A DNA stretch of 64,000 bases from CAVZOY01 sp963777095 (lineage in GTDB: Bacteria; Actinomycetota; Actinomycetes; Mycobacteriales; Geodermatophilaceae), in NCBI GenBank assembly GCA_963777095.1, contig CAVZOY010000002.1:248001-312000 (forward strand). The letters run 5' to 3'. Below the pieces are notes generated by a model. That model had not been told where the DNA came from. It did not search any database and saw only the letters and a list, made by a program, of their open reading frames with translations. The translations under genes and the position numbers were made by a program. Below are positions 19,492-29,332 of this stretch, piece after piece; within the stretch, counting starts at the first letter, position 1; each line of letters begins with the position of its first letter.

Positions 19492-20594
19492 TTAGTCGGC
19501 GAGCAGTTGATCCAAAGCGCCAATGACGACGGCGGCTGCATTCGGTTGCCGCAGCGCGGACTCCGGGATGGATGGCCGACGGGCATAGCGCTTTTCGACG
19601 AGGTCCCCGTACAGAGCCTGCACTCCCGGCAATGTCCGGAGTCGGTCGGCCAGCACCTCCAGCCGCGGCTCCGGAACCCCTTTCCCCTTCCGATACATTC
19701 ACTCGAAGTTGACGGCGAAGGACGGCCTTCCGTCTGGCGCCGTGTAGATGGCCCACACGGCGACGTTCTGGTCACCGACGTCGAACCATGCGATCGCCGA
19801 GGGGACCCGCCCCTCACCCCAATAGAAGGACGTGAACCGTGGGTGCTGTTGCGCGTGCTGGAAGATCGCCAGCAGAGCGGCCGCGGCTTCGGGTGAGCAG
19901 TGCTCGTGGATAGCGGAGAGAAGGCTCTGCTCGTCCCACCGTGTCCGTGCTGCCTCCAGCGACTTTCGGCGTACCGCCTCCTGCCCATAGACGGTCGGAG
20001 CGACGATCTCCACGTCTCCGTGCTTGACATACCCCAGCTCCAGCGCCAGCACGTCGAGGCAGCCACCGTGCGGTCGTTCATAAACTCGATAATCCGCTTC
20101 AGCTCGTCGGTGATGGCATCCACGGCTATGACGAGGCGCATCGCTCCGGTCGCGAGATTGCGGCTGACCTCGGCGCGGAATGCGTCGGCAAAGAACTCGC
20201 CTCCCGCGGTCTCGGCTCGGATTGCCAGCGCCCGGCTCATCGGCTGGCCGGCGCGGGCGGCGAAGGCAACGTCAAGTTCCTCGTACGACAACCGCCAAAG
20301 TCCGGCGGCATACGCAAGCACCTGCCCCACGACACTGCGGCGGATCTCGGGGTTGGCCTTGAGCTTGCATTCCACCACCGTGATCTGTCCGGAAGTACTG
20401 ACGGCGAGAATGTCGACCGGACCGTTTCGTGGCACATACAGCTGGCTGACCACAGTCAAGGGCGAGCCGTCCGCACCCGGAAGCAGACTCGGCGACTCAA
20501 GCAGCAGTCTCTCCAAAGCTGCCTCGTCCGCGTAGCTCGTGACCGCAGGCGACTCCCACGACCCACCGGCGTGACGTAGCAACATCAGCGCCAT
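19492..20594 (-). CDS. PD-(D/E)XK nuclease-like protein (DUF91/EndoNucS-like), frameshift and in-frame stop
   Basis: Start 20594 (MALMLLRHAGGSWE). The motif PVDILAVSTSG, then ITVVECKLKANPEIRR and VGQVLAYAAG, is the D...E-C-K nuclease core at about residues 60-95. A shift near 20065 leads to LALELGYVKHGDVEIVAP and on to FTSFYWGEGRVPSAIAWFDV. That frame stops with TGA at 19699, directly followed in the same frame by MYRKGKGVPEPRLEVLADRL to ALDQLLAD at 19492, which looks like the natural C terminus. Total about 365 residues. The gene starts 15 bases after the upstream small gene, so it is probably the tail of the island operon. A role in DNA cleavage is inferred. Confidence 0.6.
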
Positions 20595-20609
20595 TCCCCC
20601 TGTCGCTGT

Positions 20610-20885
20610 TCAGCCGTCGTCAGTGGCACCGAAGTCTGCCAGCGCGTCAGCGACGTCATCCCACCCGCTGCCGACTGCCCACCGCGGATCGACTCCACCC
20701 GTGCAACTACGTCGCGCAGCTCGTCGGCGAGCTCTCCGCCCCTAGTCGGTCCTCAGCAGCGAGCGGGAGCGGGCCAAGCAGGTGGGCCGACGGCGGAGCC
20801 GCCAGCAAAAACGACCCCGTCGAGGAGGCTCTCGAGCTCACGAGCGGCCACATCGTCGTCGGTGTCGGCGCCCAGATCGACGTTA
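20610..20885 (-). CDS. Small hypothetical protein between AIPR and nuclease genes, frameshifted
   Basis: Three frames on the minus strand stitch into one short protein. INVDLGADTDDDVAARELES (around 20820-20885) leads to FAGGSA, then HLLGPLPLAAEDRLG, then GELADELRDVVARVESIRGG, then WDDVADALADFGATDDG with a stop at 20610. About 90 residues, acidic and helical, with no family recognised. It fills the gap between the AIPR stop (20941) and the nuclease start (20594), which supports a continuous operon. The exact start is not clear. Confidence 0.35.
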
Positions 20886-20940
20886 ATCGGACTCCGGCTG
20901 AGGTGGCTGCCGGCTAGGCGCCTCGTCGATAGTCAGGTTG

Positions 20941-23013
20941 CTACAGGCCCTGCAAGCCCTCACTGTGCGCACGATCCAACAAACGCAGCAGAAGCACACT
21001 TTGCTTTTCCGACGGAACTTTGCGAGGGGAGCAGGCTACCCCCAAGAGGTCGCGCTCCAAGGGTGTCGCCATGTTCCTTTGGATGGTGAAGTCCCGAACC
21101 GCTGCCCACCCTTGGACGCCGATCGCCATCACGCGTGCCTGCGCTTCGATCCCAGAGTCGATCTTTTGGACGTCCCGCGCGCTGCGCCTCCCCTCAACAA
21201 CCGCCGCCTTGGAGGCGAGCTCTGAGCGCAGGTCATCGGGTAAAACCCAATGAGACCGCCTAATAGACTCCCAGCACGCCTCGCGCTTGGCCCATTCCGT
21301 CACATTGACAACTGGACGATTTGGGTCCGTGAGACCCAGGAAGCACTGGTACGCCACGTCAAGCCCCGCGCGCTCAAGAGCCGGCGACAGCCCCTGCGCC
21401 TGCCAGATCGCGTCGAAGTCTAGTTCGAATCCGAGCGCCTGCGTCTCGATGGCGCAAGCCAACTTCGCCATGGCGTACGCGACGATATTGGCCAGGTAGC
21501 CACTCTGATACCAGTCAGCTCTTGCAATGATCCTCCGCAGTCGTGCATAGAGGATCGCCTTGGAGACGAGATGCTTGAAATACGCCTCGTTGAAGTCCTC
21601 CGGCGAGGCCTCCCAGCGCTTGGCGACATCCTCGGCGAACGCAAGGAAGTTTTTCTGGGCACCCGCGCTAACCACATGAGGCTTTTGCGCCCATGCCGAC
21701 TCGTAACGCGCCGCATCGGTCTTGGTTAGAACCTGATCGCGCGGATACGTCAGCGCAAACCTTTTCGCCTCGGAAGAGGTCATCTTCCCGGCTTCGTTCA
21801 GGTACTGGCCTCGCGTCCTTTCGTAGAACCACTTCGTCTGATAGTTCAGCCCAGCCTTCGCGGGAGCAAGGAGCCTTTGCGATAGATTTTCGAGCCGCAC
21901 GTGGAAGGGGCTGTTCGAGAAGAAGTCAGCCTCGCTGACGCGGTTTTGACTGTTCGCATACCGAGAGATCCGTGGAACCATCTCCTCGGCAACCGAGGGG
22001 GAGACCACGACCAACTTGGCCTGAACGAAGGCGTCGCCCAAAGACCGGTTCTGCCGCCGTTCGCGACGCACATAGAACAGCGATGCTGTCGTTTGGCCAC
22101 CATTGACGATTTGGAGGTCCTTGATTGCCACAATTGCATTCGTTGCCGGATCGATGGTTACATCCGTCGCTGTCGCGGTGACCCCGTTGTTGTAAGCTAG
22201 GAAGCTCCAGGGTTCAGAGAGTAGGGTTGATCGAATACCCCTATTGACGCTCCCCCTCGCGCTAAGGAAGGATCTGACGTTACTCTCCAACAGCCGGCTA
22301 CCGTAGCGGCCATACAGATCCGCTAGCACCGTTCCAGGCAGAGCCATCAAGTAGGTCGACACGTCTTGCGCCGTGCTTGTTCGAAGCGCGGGTATGCCAC
22401 CAGGCGCCCATTCACGAAGGTCGATCTCCAGCTCTTCACGACCGAGGCCCGACACATGAACCTGATGGAAGCGACTGAGGTCCCAAATATGATAGTCGAC
22501 TCGGACCCCGTTGACCTCGGAGCTCTCAAGGGCTCTAGCCCTCCCACTCATCACGGAGTTCGTTAGGAGGTACAGCCTGTACCGGGTCACATTGCGACCT
22601 CTAAGTCGAAGGTCTCTAGCCAGCTGGTACTCCGGCGTGCTCTCTTCACGGTCTCGCTCGAAGCTCCCAGATACTGCCTCTACCAAGAACGCCCTAACGG
22701 CTCCCAGCGCCCGCTCGGCCTCGGTCTGCGTCATGGTCCTTGGCTGATCATTCCCGGTTTCACCACTAAGACTCACGACAGCGAGCGCGATGGATCCATC
22801 CGGATCGCTCAAGTCATAGCCACTCACTGCGAGGCGCCTGTTACGCTCGCCCGCTCCTGAGAAGTGCGCCGGAACGAGCTGATCGACCTCCTCCGCTTCC
22901 TCCAATCTCGCGGAGGCCTCCGCGAGGAAAGCCGCGCTCAGGAAGTCGTTATCAACTTCCGCCCGAGCCCTGACGGCGTTCATCAGGTCGACATGAAAGT
23001 CGTCAATATTCAC
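20941..23013 (-). CDS. AIPR family protein (abortive phage infection-type)
   Basis: 690 residues, intact, ATG 23013 (MNIDDFHVDLMNAVRARAE). The central AIPR (PF10592) core is plain: SFLAYNNGVTATATDV at about 270-285 and IKDLQIVNGGQTTASLFYV shortly after. The family typically shows NNG and IVNGxQT motifs. Members occur in restriction-modification or abortive-infection loci. Here it follows the PD-(D/E)XK gene after 39 bases and is the last large gene of the MORC/Z1 operon. Its enzymatic activity is not established; a nuclease-linked effector role is inference. Confidence 0.85.
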   Translation of the reverse strand: MNIDDFHVDLMNAVRARAEVDNDFLSAAFLAEASARLEEAEEVDQLVPAHFSGAGERNRRLAVSGYDLSDPDGSIALAVVSLSGETGNDQPRTMTQTEAERALGAVRAFLVEAVSGSFERDREESTPEYQLARDLRLRGRNVTRYRLYLLTNSVMSGRARALESSEVNGVRVDYHIWDLSRFHQVHVSGLGREELEIDLREWAPGGIPALRTSTAQDVSTYLMALPGTVLADLYGRYGSRLLESNVRSFLSARGSVNRGIRSTLLSEPWSFLAYNNGVTATATDVTIDPATNAIVAIKDLQIVNGGQTTASLFYVRRERRQNRSLGDAFVQAKLVVVSPSVAEEMVPRISRYANSQNRVSEADFFSNSPFHVRLENLSQRLLAPAKAGLNYQTKWFYERTRGQYLNEAGKMTSSEAKRFALTYPRDQVLTKTDAARYESAWAQKPHVVSAGAQKNFLAFAEDVAKRWEASPEDFNEAYFKHLVSKAILYARLRRIIARADWYQSGYLANIVAYAMAKLACAIETQALGFELDFDAIWQAQGLSPALERAGLDVAYQCFLGLTDPNRPVVNVTEWAKREACWESIRRSHWVLPDDLRSELASKAAVVEGRRSARDVQKIDSGIEAQARVMAIGVQGWAAVRDFTIQRNMATPLERDLLGVACSPRKVPSEKQSVLLLRLLDRAHSEGLQGL

Positions 23014-23052
23014 TGACTAGACCAGCCTCTCCTCATGCTACGCCGCTCACTC

Positions 23053-23997
23053 TTATGCCAACCGGTCCAGCTCATATTCACCCAGCGCCTGTAGATCCAG
23101 GCAGTAGCGCACCGATGAGACCGCTGGCGACAGACGAGCCCGACGTAGGCGAGGGAAACCCTCCGTCACTGAAAAGCCCCGCAGAGCGACCACAGAGAAT
23201 CTGGAGTCGTCGTAGGCGGCACCGTCATCCGAGAGACCAAAACGCCTCAGTCGCGAGTCAAGCTCAGAGGCGACATCCGGATCACTCTCGATCTGAGCCC
23301 TGGCGTCGCGAATCAGGTCTCGCAGAGTGAAGGAATAATCACCGCCGGCTCCCGCATCCTCCAAGAGGACTAGGCACAGAGTCATTCCATCGATGTCCAG
23401 TTGCTCGGCCGAGGAGATTTTCACATCCGTTGCGTCGGGGAAGATGGCCTTGATCTCGAAGACTTCACCCGATGCGAATCGGAAGTCTTGGTCGGCGCCA
23501 AGTGGGCCGCGCCACGCATGGACGACCTCTGACGCAGGCCGTCTGCTCGTCAAGTGGTTGAAGGCGAACCACAGCTCCCCGACCAGGCCACGCAGTTCCT
23601 CGTGCCCTAGCCGCCGTGCCAAAGTCTGAGAGAAGAGTTGTTTCCACTGACGCAGAGCCTTGTAAAGCCGGCGCATAGCGTCGTCCTCGCGGGCGCTGTC
23701 GGACGTGCGTCGCACGATGTCCGAGGCGAATGCGAAGAAGACGTCAAGGTAGCTCGTGTCCATAAGGGTCATGGAGAGTGTCCACTTCCCATCGATGGCT
23801 CGAACACCACGCTTGACATCGACGACATCCGATAGCTCTGGCAGCGCCGGCTTATTGTCACAGATCACGAACAAGAGCGGCCGTCCCGCGTCGTCCGAAC
23901 CATATATGAAACGAAGCGCGTGAGTCGCATCTACTTCGCTCTTGCTCCCCGGCACCGCAAGCAGCTCTTGCCAGCGCGCAGTGAAGGCATCAGTCAT
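23053..23997 (-). CDS. PD-(D/E)XK motif protein (DUF4420)
   Basis: 314 residues from ATG 23997 (MTDAFTARWQELLAVPG), chosen because it overlaps the Z1 stop by 8 bases (sequence ATGACTGA), implying translational coupling. An upstream in-frame codon at 24021 is less likely. The core GLVGELWFAFNHL (conserved Glu), GADQDFRFASG (Asp) and VFEIKAIF (Glu and Lys) form a complete restriction-type nuclease active site. DUF4420 proteins accompany Z1 and MORC-like ATPases in predicted restriction systems. The likely role is the DNA-cutting subunit. Confidence 0.85.
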   Translation of the reverse strand: MTDAFTARWQELLAVPGSKSEVDATHALRFIYGSDDAGRPLLFVICDNKPALPELSDVVDVKRGVRAIDGKWTLSMTLMDTSYLDVFFAFASDIVRRTSDSAREDDAMRRLYKALRQWKQLFSQTLARRLGHEELRGLVGELWFAFNHLTSRRPASEVVHAWRGPLGADQDFRFASGEVFEIKAIFPDATDVKISSAEQLDIDGMTLCLVLLEDAGAGGDYSFTLRDLIRDARAQIESDPDVASELDSRLRRFGLSDDGAAYDDSRFSVVALRGFSVTEGFPRLRRARLSPAVSSVRYCLDLQALGEYELDRLA

Positions 23998-26707
23998 CAG
24001 CGTCGTCGTCCGATTCGTCACCCGCGAACTCTACGAACCAGAGCCTTTGCGCCACCGTATTGATGACGTATTCAACGTCACCACTCGTGTCCCTCACGTC
24101 GCCAGCCTCACCCGGCAAGGCCAACTTGACGGCCAGAAACATGTCTGACGACCTCACGCCCGTCGGCAGCTTGGCTTCTCCTGGACGCAAGGGATAGAGG
24201 AGAAGAGCAGGCCGTTCCAAGTACGGATAGTAGGCAGTCTCAGGCACAGCCTTACCCGGCGACTCTCGCCTGAACGCCTCCGCGGCCGCGACGGCGTCCT
24301 CTTTTGACAGGAGACCGCTCACATCGTCTGGACCGGCCAGTCTGCTGCTGGCGCCGCTGACTCGGAGCTCGTCCTTCTCACCACGTATCATCGCTCGTAC
24401 AGGGGGGATGAATTTCCGCCCGCCGAAAGGAGCCGAATCCGTTCTTCTCCGGTCACCGTTTACGACGACGACGTCCCACATGGAGAACTGGGAGTTCTTG
24501 ACGAAGTCGCCCAAGGCAGACATCGAGAAGATAGCGTCGCCCTTGTACGGCCGGTATTGGTATAGGAAGTCCGCCACAACACCCTTTGGAGTGCCGATCC
24601 AACGGAGATACCGCCTGCGGGTCTCTTCGAATTTCGCGCCGGAAGTGCTTACCGAATTGCCGAACTCGGCCAATAGCGCCAAGTTTGCGGCAACGTCACG
24701 CTCATCCGCAGACACCTTGGTCGTTTCGATCCGCTGGCCCACGAGAGAGATTGTCCGTCGCCGCGTTTCGGCCGCCTTCATCTTGTTCTTAGCAGTGATC
24801 AACAACGCGCCCGGATGCTTCCGAACTGCCAGCCCGAAGTCGGCCGGCGTCAACTTCTGACGAAGCATCAGACGCAGGCTTCGCTTCAGCTCCGCTGTGG
24901 ATTCCGCCACAAATCGATAGTCGGCTGCCGAGCTTGGATCGATCCAGACTCTGCACAAGTCTTCATAACCGTCTCGGTAACCGAACCAGCGGGCCATCTG
25001 CATCAACGTATCCGAGGCTGCGACGCGCCGGTAGAAGTAGCTGACCATAAGTCCATCGAGAGTCAAGCCTCGACTCAGGACGTCTCCACCGACGGCCACC
25101 AGTCGAGCTGGGCGATCCCAGCGGCCCTCATCCTCAACGAGCCCACGGTCCCTGTCGGAGTTGAACAACTGGACCCTCACGTCCGCTACGGCGGAAGGTA
25201 GCGCGGCCAGAACGTCGCCCCAGTCCTCCTCAAGGCCGGTGAAGTGACGGTAATACGTATCCTCAAGCTCCTTGATGTCGCTATTCGGCACGCCGGTGCG
25301 GTATCCCTCGGTGTGCATCTCCACGGCGAGACGGAGTCGCGAGACCTCGGCTTCAACTGCATCGAAGACTTGGGCTTGCACTCGCTTGTATCTCGATACA
25401 TTGACCAGCATTGAGCGTCCAGCGGCGACTTGACCCCTTAGGTCACGTACCGAGTTGGCGAGGAAGAAGGTGCGAATTGCGTCCTTTAGCGACTGTGGCA
25501 GAGGACCAATCTGGTGTGAGGGTCTGTGACCGAGGTGCACGAATGAGTCAACATCGGCGAGGTCGACGGCAACCCCCCACGCGTTATCAGGAGTACCGAA
25601 TGTTTGCTCACTCCCGACGTAGTTTGATGGGGACTCAAGAGCGTATATAAAGTCCCGTGGGAAGAGGTCGTTCTCCACACCGTGATCGATGAAGATGTTC
25701 GCGAATGGCGTGGCCGTGAAGGCGACATAGGAGCTGCGCGCGAACAGTTCTAGGATCCTGCGGATGGCAGCGTTAATAGCCGTCGGGTCATGCTCCGCAC
25801 GCGTATTGACCGACGCGTAGTCGGATTCGTCGTCCAGGAGGAGCAGAGGGATGCTGAGCTGCGCCCCAGACTTGGGCTGCTCGCTCAGCCACCGGGTGAG
25901 TGCGTCCAGGACGCTCTTGTTCTTTTTTACGACAAAGACGTAAGGATCTGACGCATCAGCGTTTAGACTGATATTGGTCGCCTGCAAACTGCTCTTCTTG
26001 AAGTCCTGCAGGACGGTTGTCATTCCCGTCGCGTGGGCTAAGGTTTGATCGAGGGCGCCCACACCGATGAGGCGGGTGCGCTTCGGAACGCCGGGCTTGC
26101 CGGTGACCAGACTAGAATCCCTGCCGATAAAACCCTCGTCAACGCGCTCTTGGGTTTGCTGCCGCAGTGACTCCGTATTTCCGGCCAAGACGATTATCAG
26201 GCGATACCCAGCGTCCGCTGCCTTATTGAAGAGCCCAAGGTACGTGGACGTCTTCCCAGATTGCACTTCGCCAATGACGAGACCCCTCCGCTTCCAAGGA
26301 CCAACCTCAGTTGGGTCCCCAGCGAAATCAAGGATCTCGTCGGTCAGCTGGTCCATCTTGTCGACGACACGTGGAGGGCGACCAGCGTTGAGCATCCATT
26401 GCTTGAAGTTGCGCCAGTGAAGCCAGGCAAGCTCCCTACGCTTCTCTGCCAGCCATGGCCTAAACTCGGCGCTCGTCAATGCAACGCCTTGCTGGACGTC
26501 GATAGTTAGGCGCTGGGTAAGTCTACGAGCAAGGGAGGCTATCTGCTCAGAGGTTGCCCCAGGGGCTGAGACAACTCTGAAGCGCTCAATATTGGCGAGC
26601 AGGTCCGCTTCAGAATGGATCGCCCCAGCGAGGAGTGCCGCAAGAACGCTCTCTAGCTCAGCGAGCTCCCGATCGCTGGCGCCCATCTTCTGTGCACTCT
26701 CCGTCAT
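23990..26707 (-). CDS. Z1 domain protein, superfamily II helicase-like endonuclease subunit
   Basis: 905 residues, intact, ATG 26707 overlapping the upstream MORC stop (ATGA). Walker A GEVQSGKT at 146-153, Walker B/DEAD-like LLLLDDESDYAS at about 288-299, motif III TATPFAN at 331-337, a later GGDVLSRGLTLDGL (motif V region) and QMARWFGYR (arginine finger region). The Z1 domain (PF10593) occupies the middle. The family is associated with MORC-like GHKL ATPases in predicted restriction-modification systems, where it is thought to drive DNA translocation or remodelling. The lower G+C than the flanks marks it as imported. Confidence 0.9.
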   Translation of the reverse strand: MTESAQKMGASDRELAELESVLAALLAGAIHSEADLLANIERFRVVSAPGATSEQIASLARRLTQRLTIDVQQGVALTSAEFRPWLAEKRRELAWLHWRNFKQWMLNAGRPPRVVDKMDQLTDEILDFAGDPTEVGPWKRRGLVIGEVQSGKTSTYLGLFNKAADAGYRLIIVLAGNTESLRQQTQERVDEGFIGRDSSLVTGKPGVPKRTRLIGVGALDQTLAHATGMTTVLQDFKKSSLQATNISLNADASDPYVFVVKKNKSVLDALTRWLSEQPKSGAQLSIPLLLLDDESDYASVNTRAEHDPTAINAAIRRILELFARSSYVAFTATPFANIFIDHGVENDLFPRDFIYALESPSNYVGSEQTFGTPDNAWGVAVDLADVDSFVHLGHRPSHQIGPLPQSLKDAIRTFFLANSVRDLRGQVAAGRSMLVNVSRYKRVQAQVFDAVEAEVSRLRLAVEMHTEGYRTGVPNSDIKELEDTYYRHFTGLEEDWGDVLAALPSAVADVRVQLFNSDRDRGLVEDEGRWDRPARLVAVGGDVLSRGLTLDGLMVSYFYRRVAASDTLMQMARWFGYRDGYEDLCRVWIDPSSAADYRFVAESTAELKRSLRLMLRQKLTPADFGLAVRKHPGALLITAKNKMKAAETRRRTISLVGQRIETTKVSADERDVAANLALLAEFGNSVSTSGAKFEETRRRYLRWIGTPKGVVADFLYQYRPYKGDAIFSMSALGDFVKNSQFSMWDVVVVNGDRRRTDSAPFGGRKFIPPVRAMIRGEKDELRVSGASSRLAGPDDVSGLLSKEDAVAAAEAFRRESPGKAVPETAYYPYLERPALLLYPLRPGEAKLPTGVRSSDMFLAVKLALPGEAGDVRDTSGDVEYVINTVAQRLWFVEFAGDESDDDADD

Positions 26708-28164
26708 GCCTCCGCCGCCTTCTTCAGAACTGCGGCAGCTGCTGGGCTCGCCGCGAAGGGTTCTACACGCTCGAACTGGACCACGAATTGCTCACACGTT
26801 CGCCCTGGAGCTCGGAAGGCGTCCCACAGGAGCTGGGCATACGCGAGCAACTCCTCATCGGATGCTGTTTGCTTGTCCGGGGCGGCATCCAACGCGAGTC
26901 TATTGTGCGCATCCTCCACTGGGAATGCCGCCTGGATGGCTTGCAGCGTGTGGTCGAACATCTTCAACGCCTCTGGTGCCAGCTCGGACGCAAGGGCCTG
27001 AAGGGCTGGGTGTTCACGGTTAATCTCGTAGCGGAACGCGTCACGGTCCTCTACTACGTTCCAGAGCGGCACCATGTCGGAGTCAGTTAACAACTTCTTG
27101 CCGCGGTACAGGTGAACGGCTCGGCTGGGCGCGACGATTCTATCGACTGTGCGACGGAGCTGGTCTCGTATCGCAACAGGAGGAACCGCGGTTGACTTCT
27201 TGATGTCAAGGGACCAGAGATGATCCAGGCTGTTGGGGATGTCTACTCTTACTCGGGCCAGCTTGGCTAGGTCCTGCTTCGGCACCAAGCGGAACCAGGT
27301 CCCCCAGATGACCAGCCTCTTGGCCCTATACACATAGAAGCCTTGGCTGTCGCGAAGATGCCCGGACAGTTGTGCTGATTCCCGGTCGGCCCTGCTCAAC
27401 TTCGAGACATGCGGCAACGTGAACGGTTGCACCGTCACGCTCGCGGTCTCTACAGGAAGAACCTCTACTGGGCCATGCTGTGTAGCCCGATGTGAGAGAA
27501 GGAAGGGATCGGCGGATGCCAGAGCCCGACCGTTAATCGTTATGTTCACCGGCTCTCGGCCGGCGTCCCCGGATAGGAAGCGGTGGAACACCAGGCTTAG
27601 ATGCCGGCGGCTCAAGTCCATCTGTTCGTCTAAGACCCTGCCTAGGGCAGGGCCTGACGGTAACTGATCAAGCCCCTCCCACAAGACAAGTGTCCCCGCG
27701 TCGGATTTCGCTATTAGTTCGAAACCTGAGCAGAGTCGGGCTTCGTCGGAGTCCAATTCCAGGAGTGCCCATCTTCCAGTTGCGTGGAGGTGGTCCAGAT
27801 CCCAGCGGAATGCTGAAATAAGCGATCCTCGCTTACTCAGGACCGTAAGGCGACGGCACTGAGAGAGCGATGCGGTCTTAAGTCCCAGGCCAAAGCGCCC
27901 CAGATCCGTCATTGACCTCGTATCCCGAGCACTCCTCCCCGCGAGGCACATCGCCTGTTTCGTTTGCTCGCGAGTCATTCCCGTGCCGTTGTCTGCAATC
28001 GCGACGTATGGACTCGGCTCGGCTGCGAATCGGATCTCGACTCGAGTCGAGTCTGCTGCAAGTGAATTATCGATAATGTCTGCGATCGCTGTTCCCATCG
28101 AGTAGCCGACAGCCCGCAGGGACTCCATCAGTTGCGGATCGGGCGGCAGCTCCTGTTCATGCAT
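26704..28164 (-). CDS. MORC/MutL-like GHKL ATPase 1
   Basis: 486 residues, intact. ATP-binding motifs: N box AIADIIDNSLAA at 26-37 (Asp replaces the usual catalytic Glu position, as in related bacterial proteins), G1 ADNGTGM at 57-63, and G2 GRFGLGLKTASLSQ at 89-102. An S5-like transducer region follows (DLSRRHLSLVFHRFLSG, INGRALASADPF), then QGFYVYRAKRLVIWG. Prokaryotic MORC-like ATPases of this type sit in restriction-modification operons and are thought to clamp on or loop DNA. The stop overlaps the Z1 start; the start overlaps the end of the small ORF at 28157. Confidence 0.9.
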   Translation of the reverse strand: MHEQELPPDPQLMESLRAVGYSMGTAIADIIDNSLAADSTRVEIRFAAEPSPYVAIADNGTGMTREQTKQAMCLAGRSARDTRSMTDLGRFGLGLKTASLSQCRRLTVLSKRGSLISAFRWDLDHLHATGRWALLELDSDEARLCSGFELIAKSDAGTLVLWEGLDQLPSGPALGRVLDEQMDLSRRHLSLVFHRFLSGDAGREPVNITINGRALASADPFLLSHRATQHGPVEVLPVETASVTVQPFTLPHVSKLSRADRESAQLSGHLRDSQGFYVYRAKRLVIWGTWFRLVPKQDLAKLARVRVDIPNSLDHLWSLDIKKSTAVPPVAIRDQLRRTVDRIVAPSRAVHLYRGKKLLTDSDMVPLWNVVEDRDAFRYEINREHPALQALASELAPEALKMFDHTLQAIQAAFPVEDAHNRLALDAAPDKQTASDEELLAYAQLLWDAFRAPGRTCEQFVVQFERVEPFAASPAAAAVLKKAAEA

Positions 28165-28498
28165 TTCGGACGATAGCCTTTCCCGCCCTTGGGGTGCGAA
28201 CAGAGTTGGTGGCTACCGTCGGCCGGTCAGTCAGTGCGCGCAGCGCTGCCGTGGCCGTCACCACCTTCGGGAGGCCGAGCCTGAGCCGCTCGTTCCATCG
28301 CGGCTCGACGGGCTGGCGCTTGGATGCTGCAGCCAGAATGTTGGCGCGCAGACGAGCGGGAGCTGATTCCGACCTGTACCCGAGCCCCGCAGATAGCCGT
28401 ATGATGTCAACAGAAGTATGCCCTACCACAGGCAACGTCACCTCGGATGGGCGCCGCACGCCGACGGTTGGGTTGCCCGTTCTTAGTCCTTGCGCCAT
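28157..28498 (-). CDS. Small basic hypothetical ORF overlapping the MORC-1 start
   Basis: 113 residues from ATG 28498 (MAQGLRTGNPTVGVRRP). Basic and rich in Arg, Ala and Leu (GYRSESAPARLRANILAA, WNERLRLGLPKVV). Its TGA lies 8 bases inside the MORC-1 start (sequence ATGCATGA), which resembles the coupled overlaps elsewhere in this operon and is the main reason to list it. No domain is recognised. It could be a small DNA-binding specificity or control factor, or simply a chance open frame. The 180 bases upstream to 28681 show no gene. Confidence 0.35.
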   Translation of the reverse strand: MAQGLRTGNPTVGVRRPSEVTLPVVGHTSVDIIRLSAGLGYRSESAPARLRANILAAASKRQPVEPRWNERLRLGLPKVVTATAALRALTDRPTVATNSVRTPRAGKAIVRNA

Positions 28499-28680
28499 AG
28501 CGCACCGACCCTATCCCGCTCGGACTCGGAACCCAGGCAGACGGATGGCCGATCGCCCCAAAGGGCGACACTGCCACGTCGAGCCTCACCCTTCACGCCC
28601 GAAGGCGGCGTCCGACGTCGGAGGAGGGCTCGCTCAAGTTGAGCGCGGCTCGTACGTCCCACGCTGCCTCACCACGTTGG

Positions 28681-29332
28681 TCAAAAAAGCATTGATGCCC
28701 GACGCTCCTCCGCACGAGAGCTCGCGCAGACGTCCTGCAGCGGACACAGGTCACACACTGGATCATTCGGCCGACAGATCGATGCCGCTACCTCGATCAA
28801 CGCTAGATGGGCCGACCGTGCGTCCGCCCCCCACCGATCATCCTGGCTACGGCCAGCCGGCCGTCGGTCAGCCGGTTCTTGCGATCGACACTGTCGCCGG
28901 TCACCCGGGCGGCGACTCGTAGGACGCCCTTTGTGGTGAGCACCGGCTCTTCCGAATCATCAGCCTCGCCCACCGGCACGACAAGGTAGCGAGCTCCCCG
29001 ACGCTGTGGGGACATTGGGATGGGGCTTGACGCGCTCTCCGCCTCTTCCAGGGCGCCTGGGTGCTCAACGAGCCAGTCGGCGAATTCGAGTAGCTGGGTC
29101 GCGCGGCCGCCTCGTCCCATGGGGCCGATCGCTCGCAGCATCTCATCGTTATCTTGCGTCAGCTCCGGCGTCGCCCAGATCTTGAGCATCGGCCAAACCA
29201 ACTTGACTACATCCGCTGTAGCGCGATCCAGCAACAGCTCCGCCGAAACCACCTGCCACCGTGTCGATGCCTTCAGCCACGGCACGCCGCGCGGCTCGAT
29301 GTCCCGAACCAAGCGGTCAATCTTGCCGCCAC
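28681..29332 (-). other. HhH-GPD DNA glycosylase-like domain with C-terminal [4Fe-4S] motif
   Basis: The segment reads LTAWF (second frame), RGVPWLKASTRWQVVSAELL, DEMLRAIGPMG and LLEFADWLVEHPGALEEAE. A hairpin-like SVGELAT appears only in a neighbouring frame near 28990-29005, then VLRVAARVTGDSVDRKNRL. After a shift near 28810 come LALIEVAASI and CRPNDPVCDLCPLQDVC. The last gives four Cys spaced 6-2-5, exactly the [4Fe-4S] loop of endonuclease III and MutY. The catalytic Asp expected just before VLRV is not evident (LTTKG). A possible separate start is GTG 29332. The closest functional precedent is Mig.MthI, a G:T mismatch glycosylase beside a C5-methyltransferase. Confidence 0.7.

Noticed and set aside
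19699..19701. Selenocysteine readthrough at the in-frame TGA
   Set aside because: No selenoprotein family match and no SECIS-like hairpin noticed; a single-base change is simpler.
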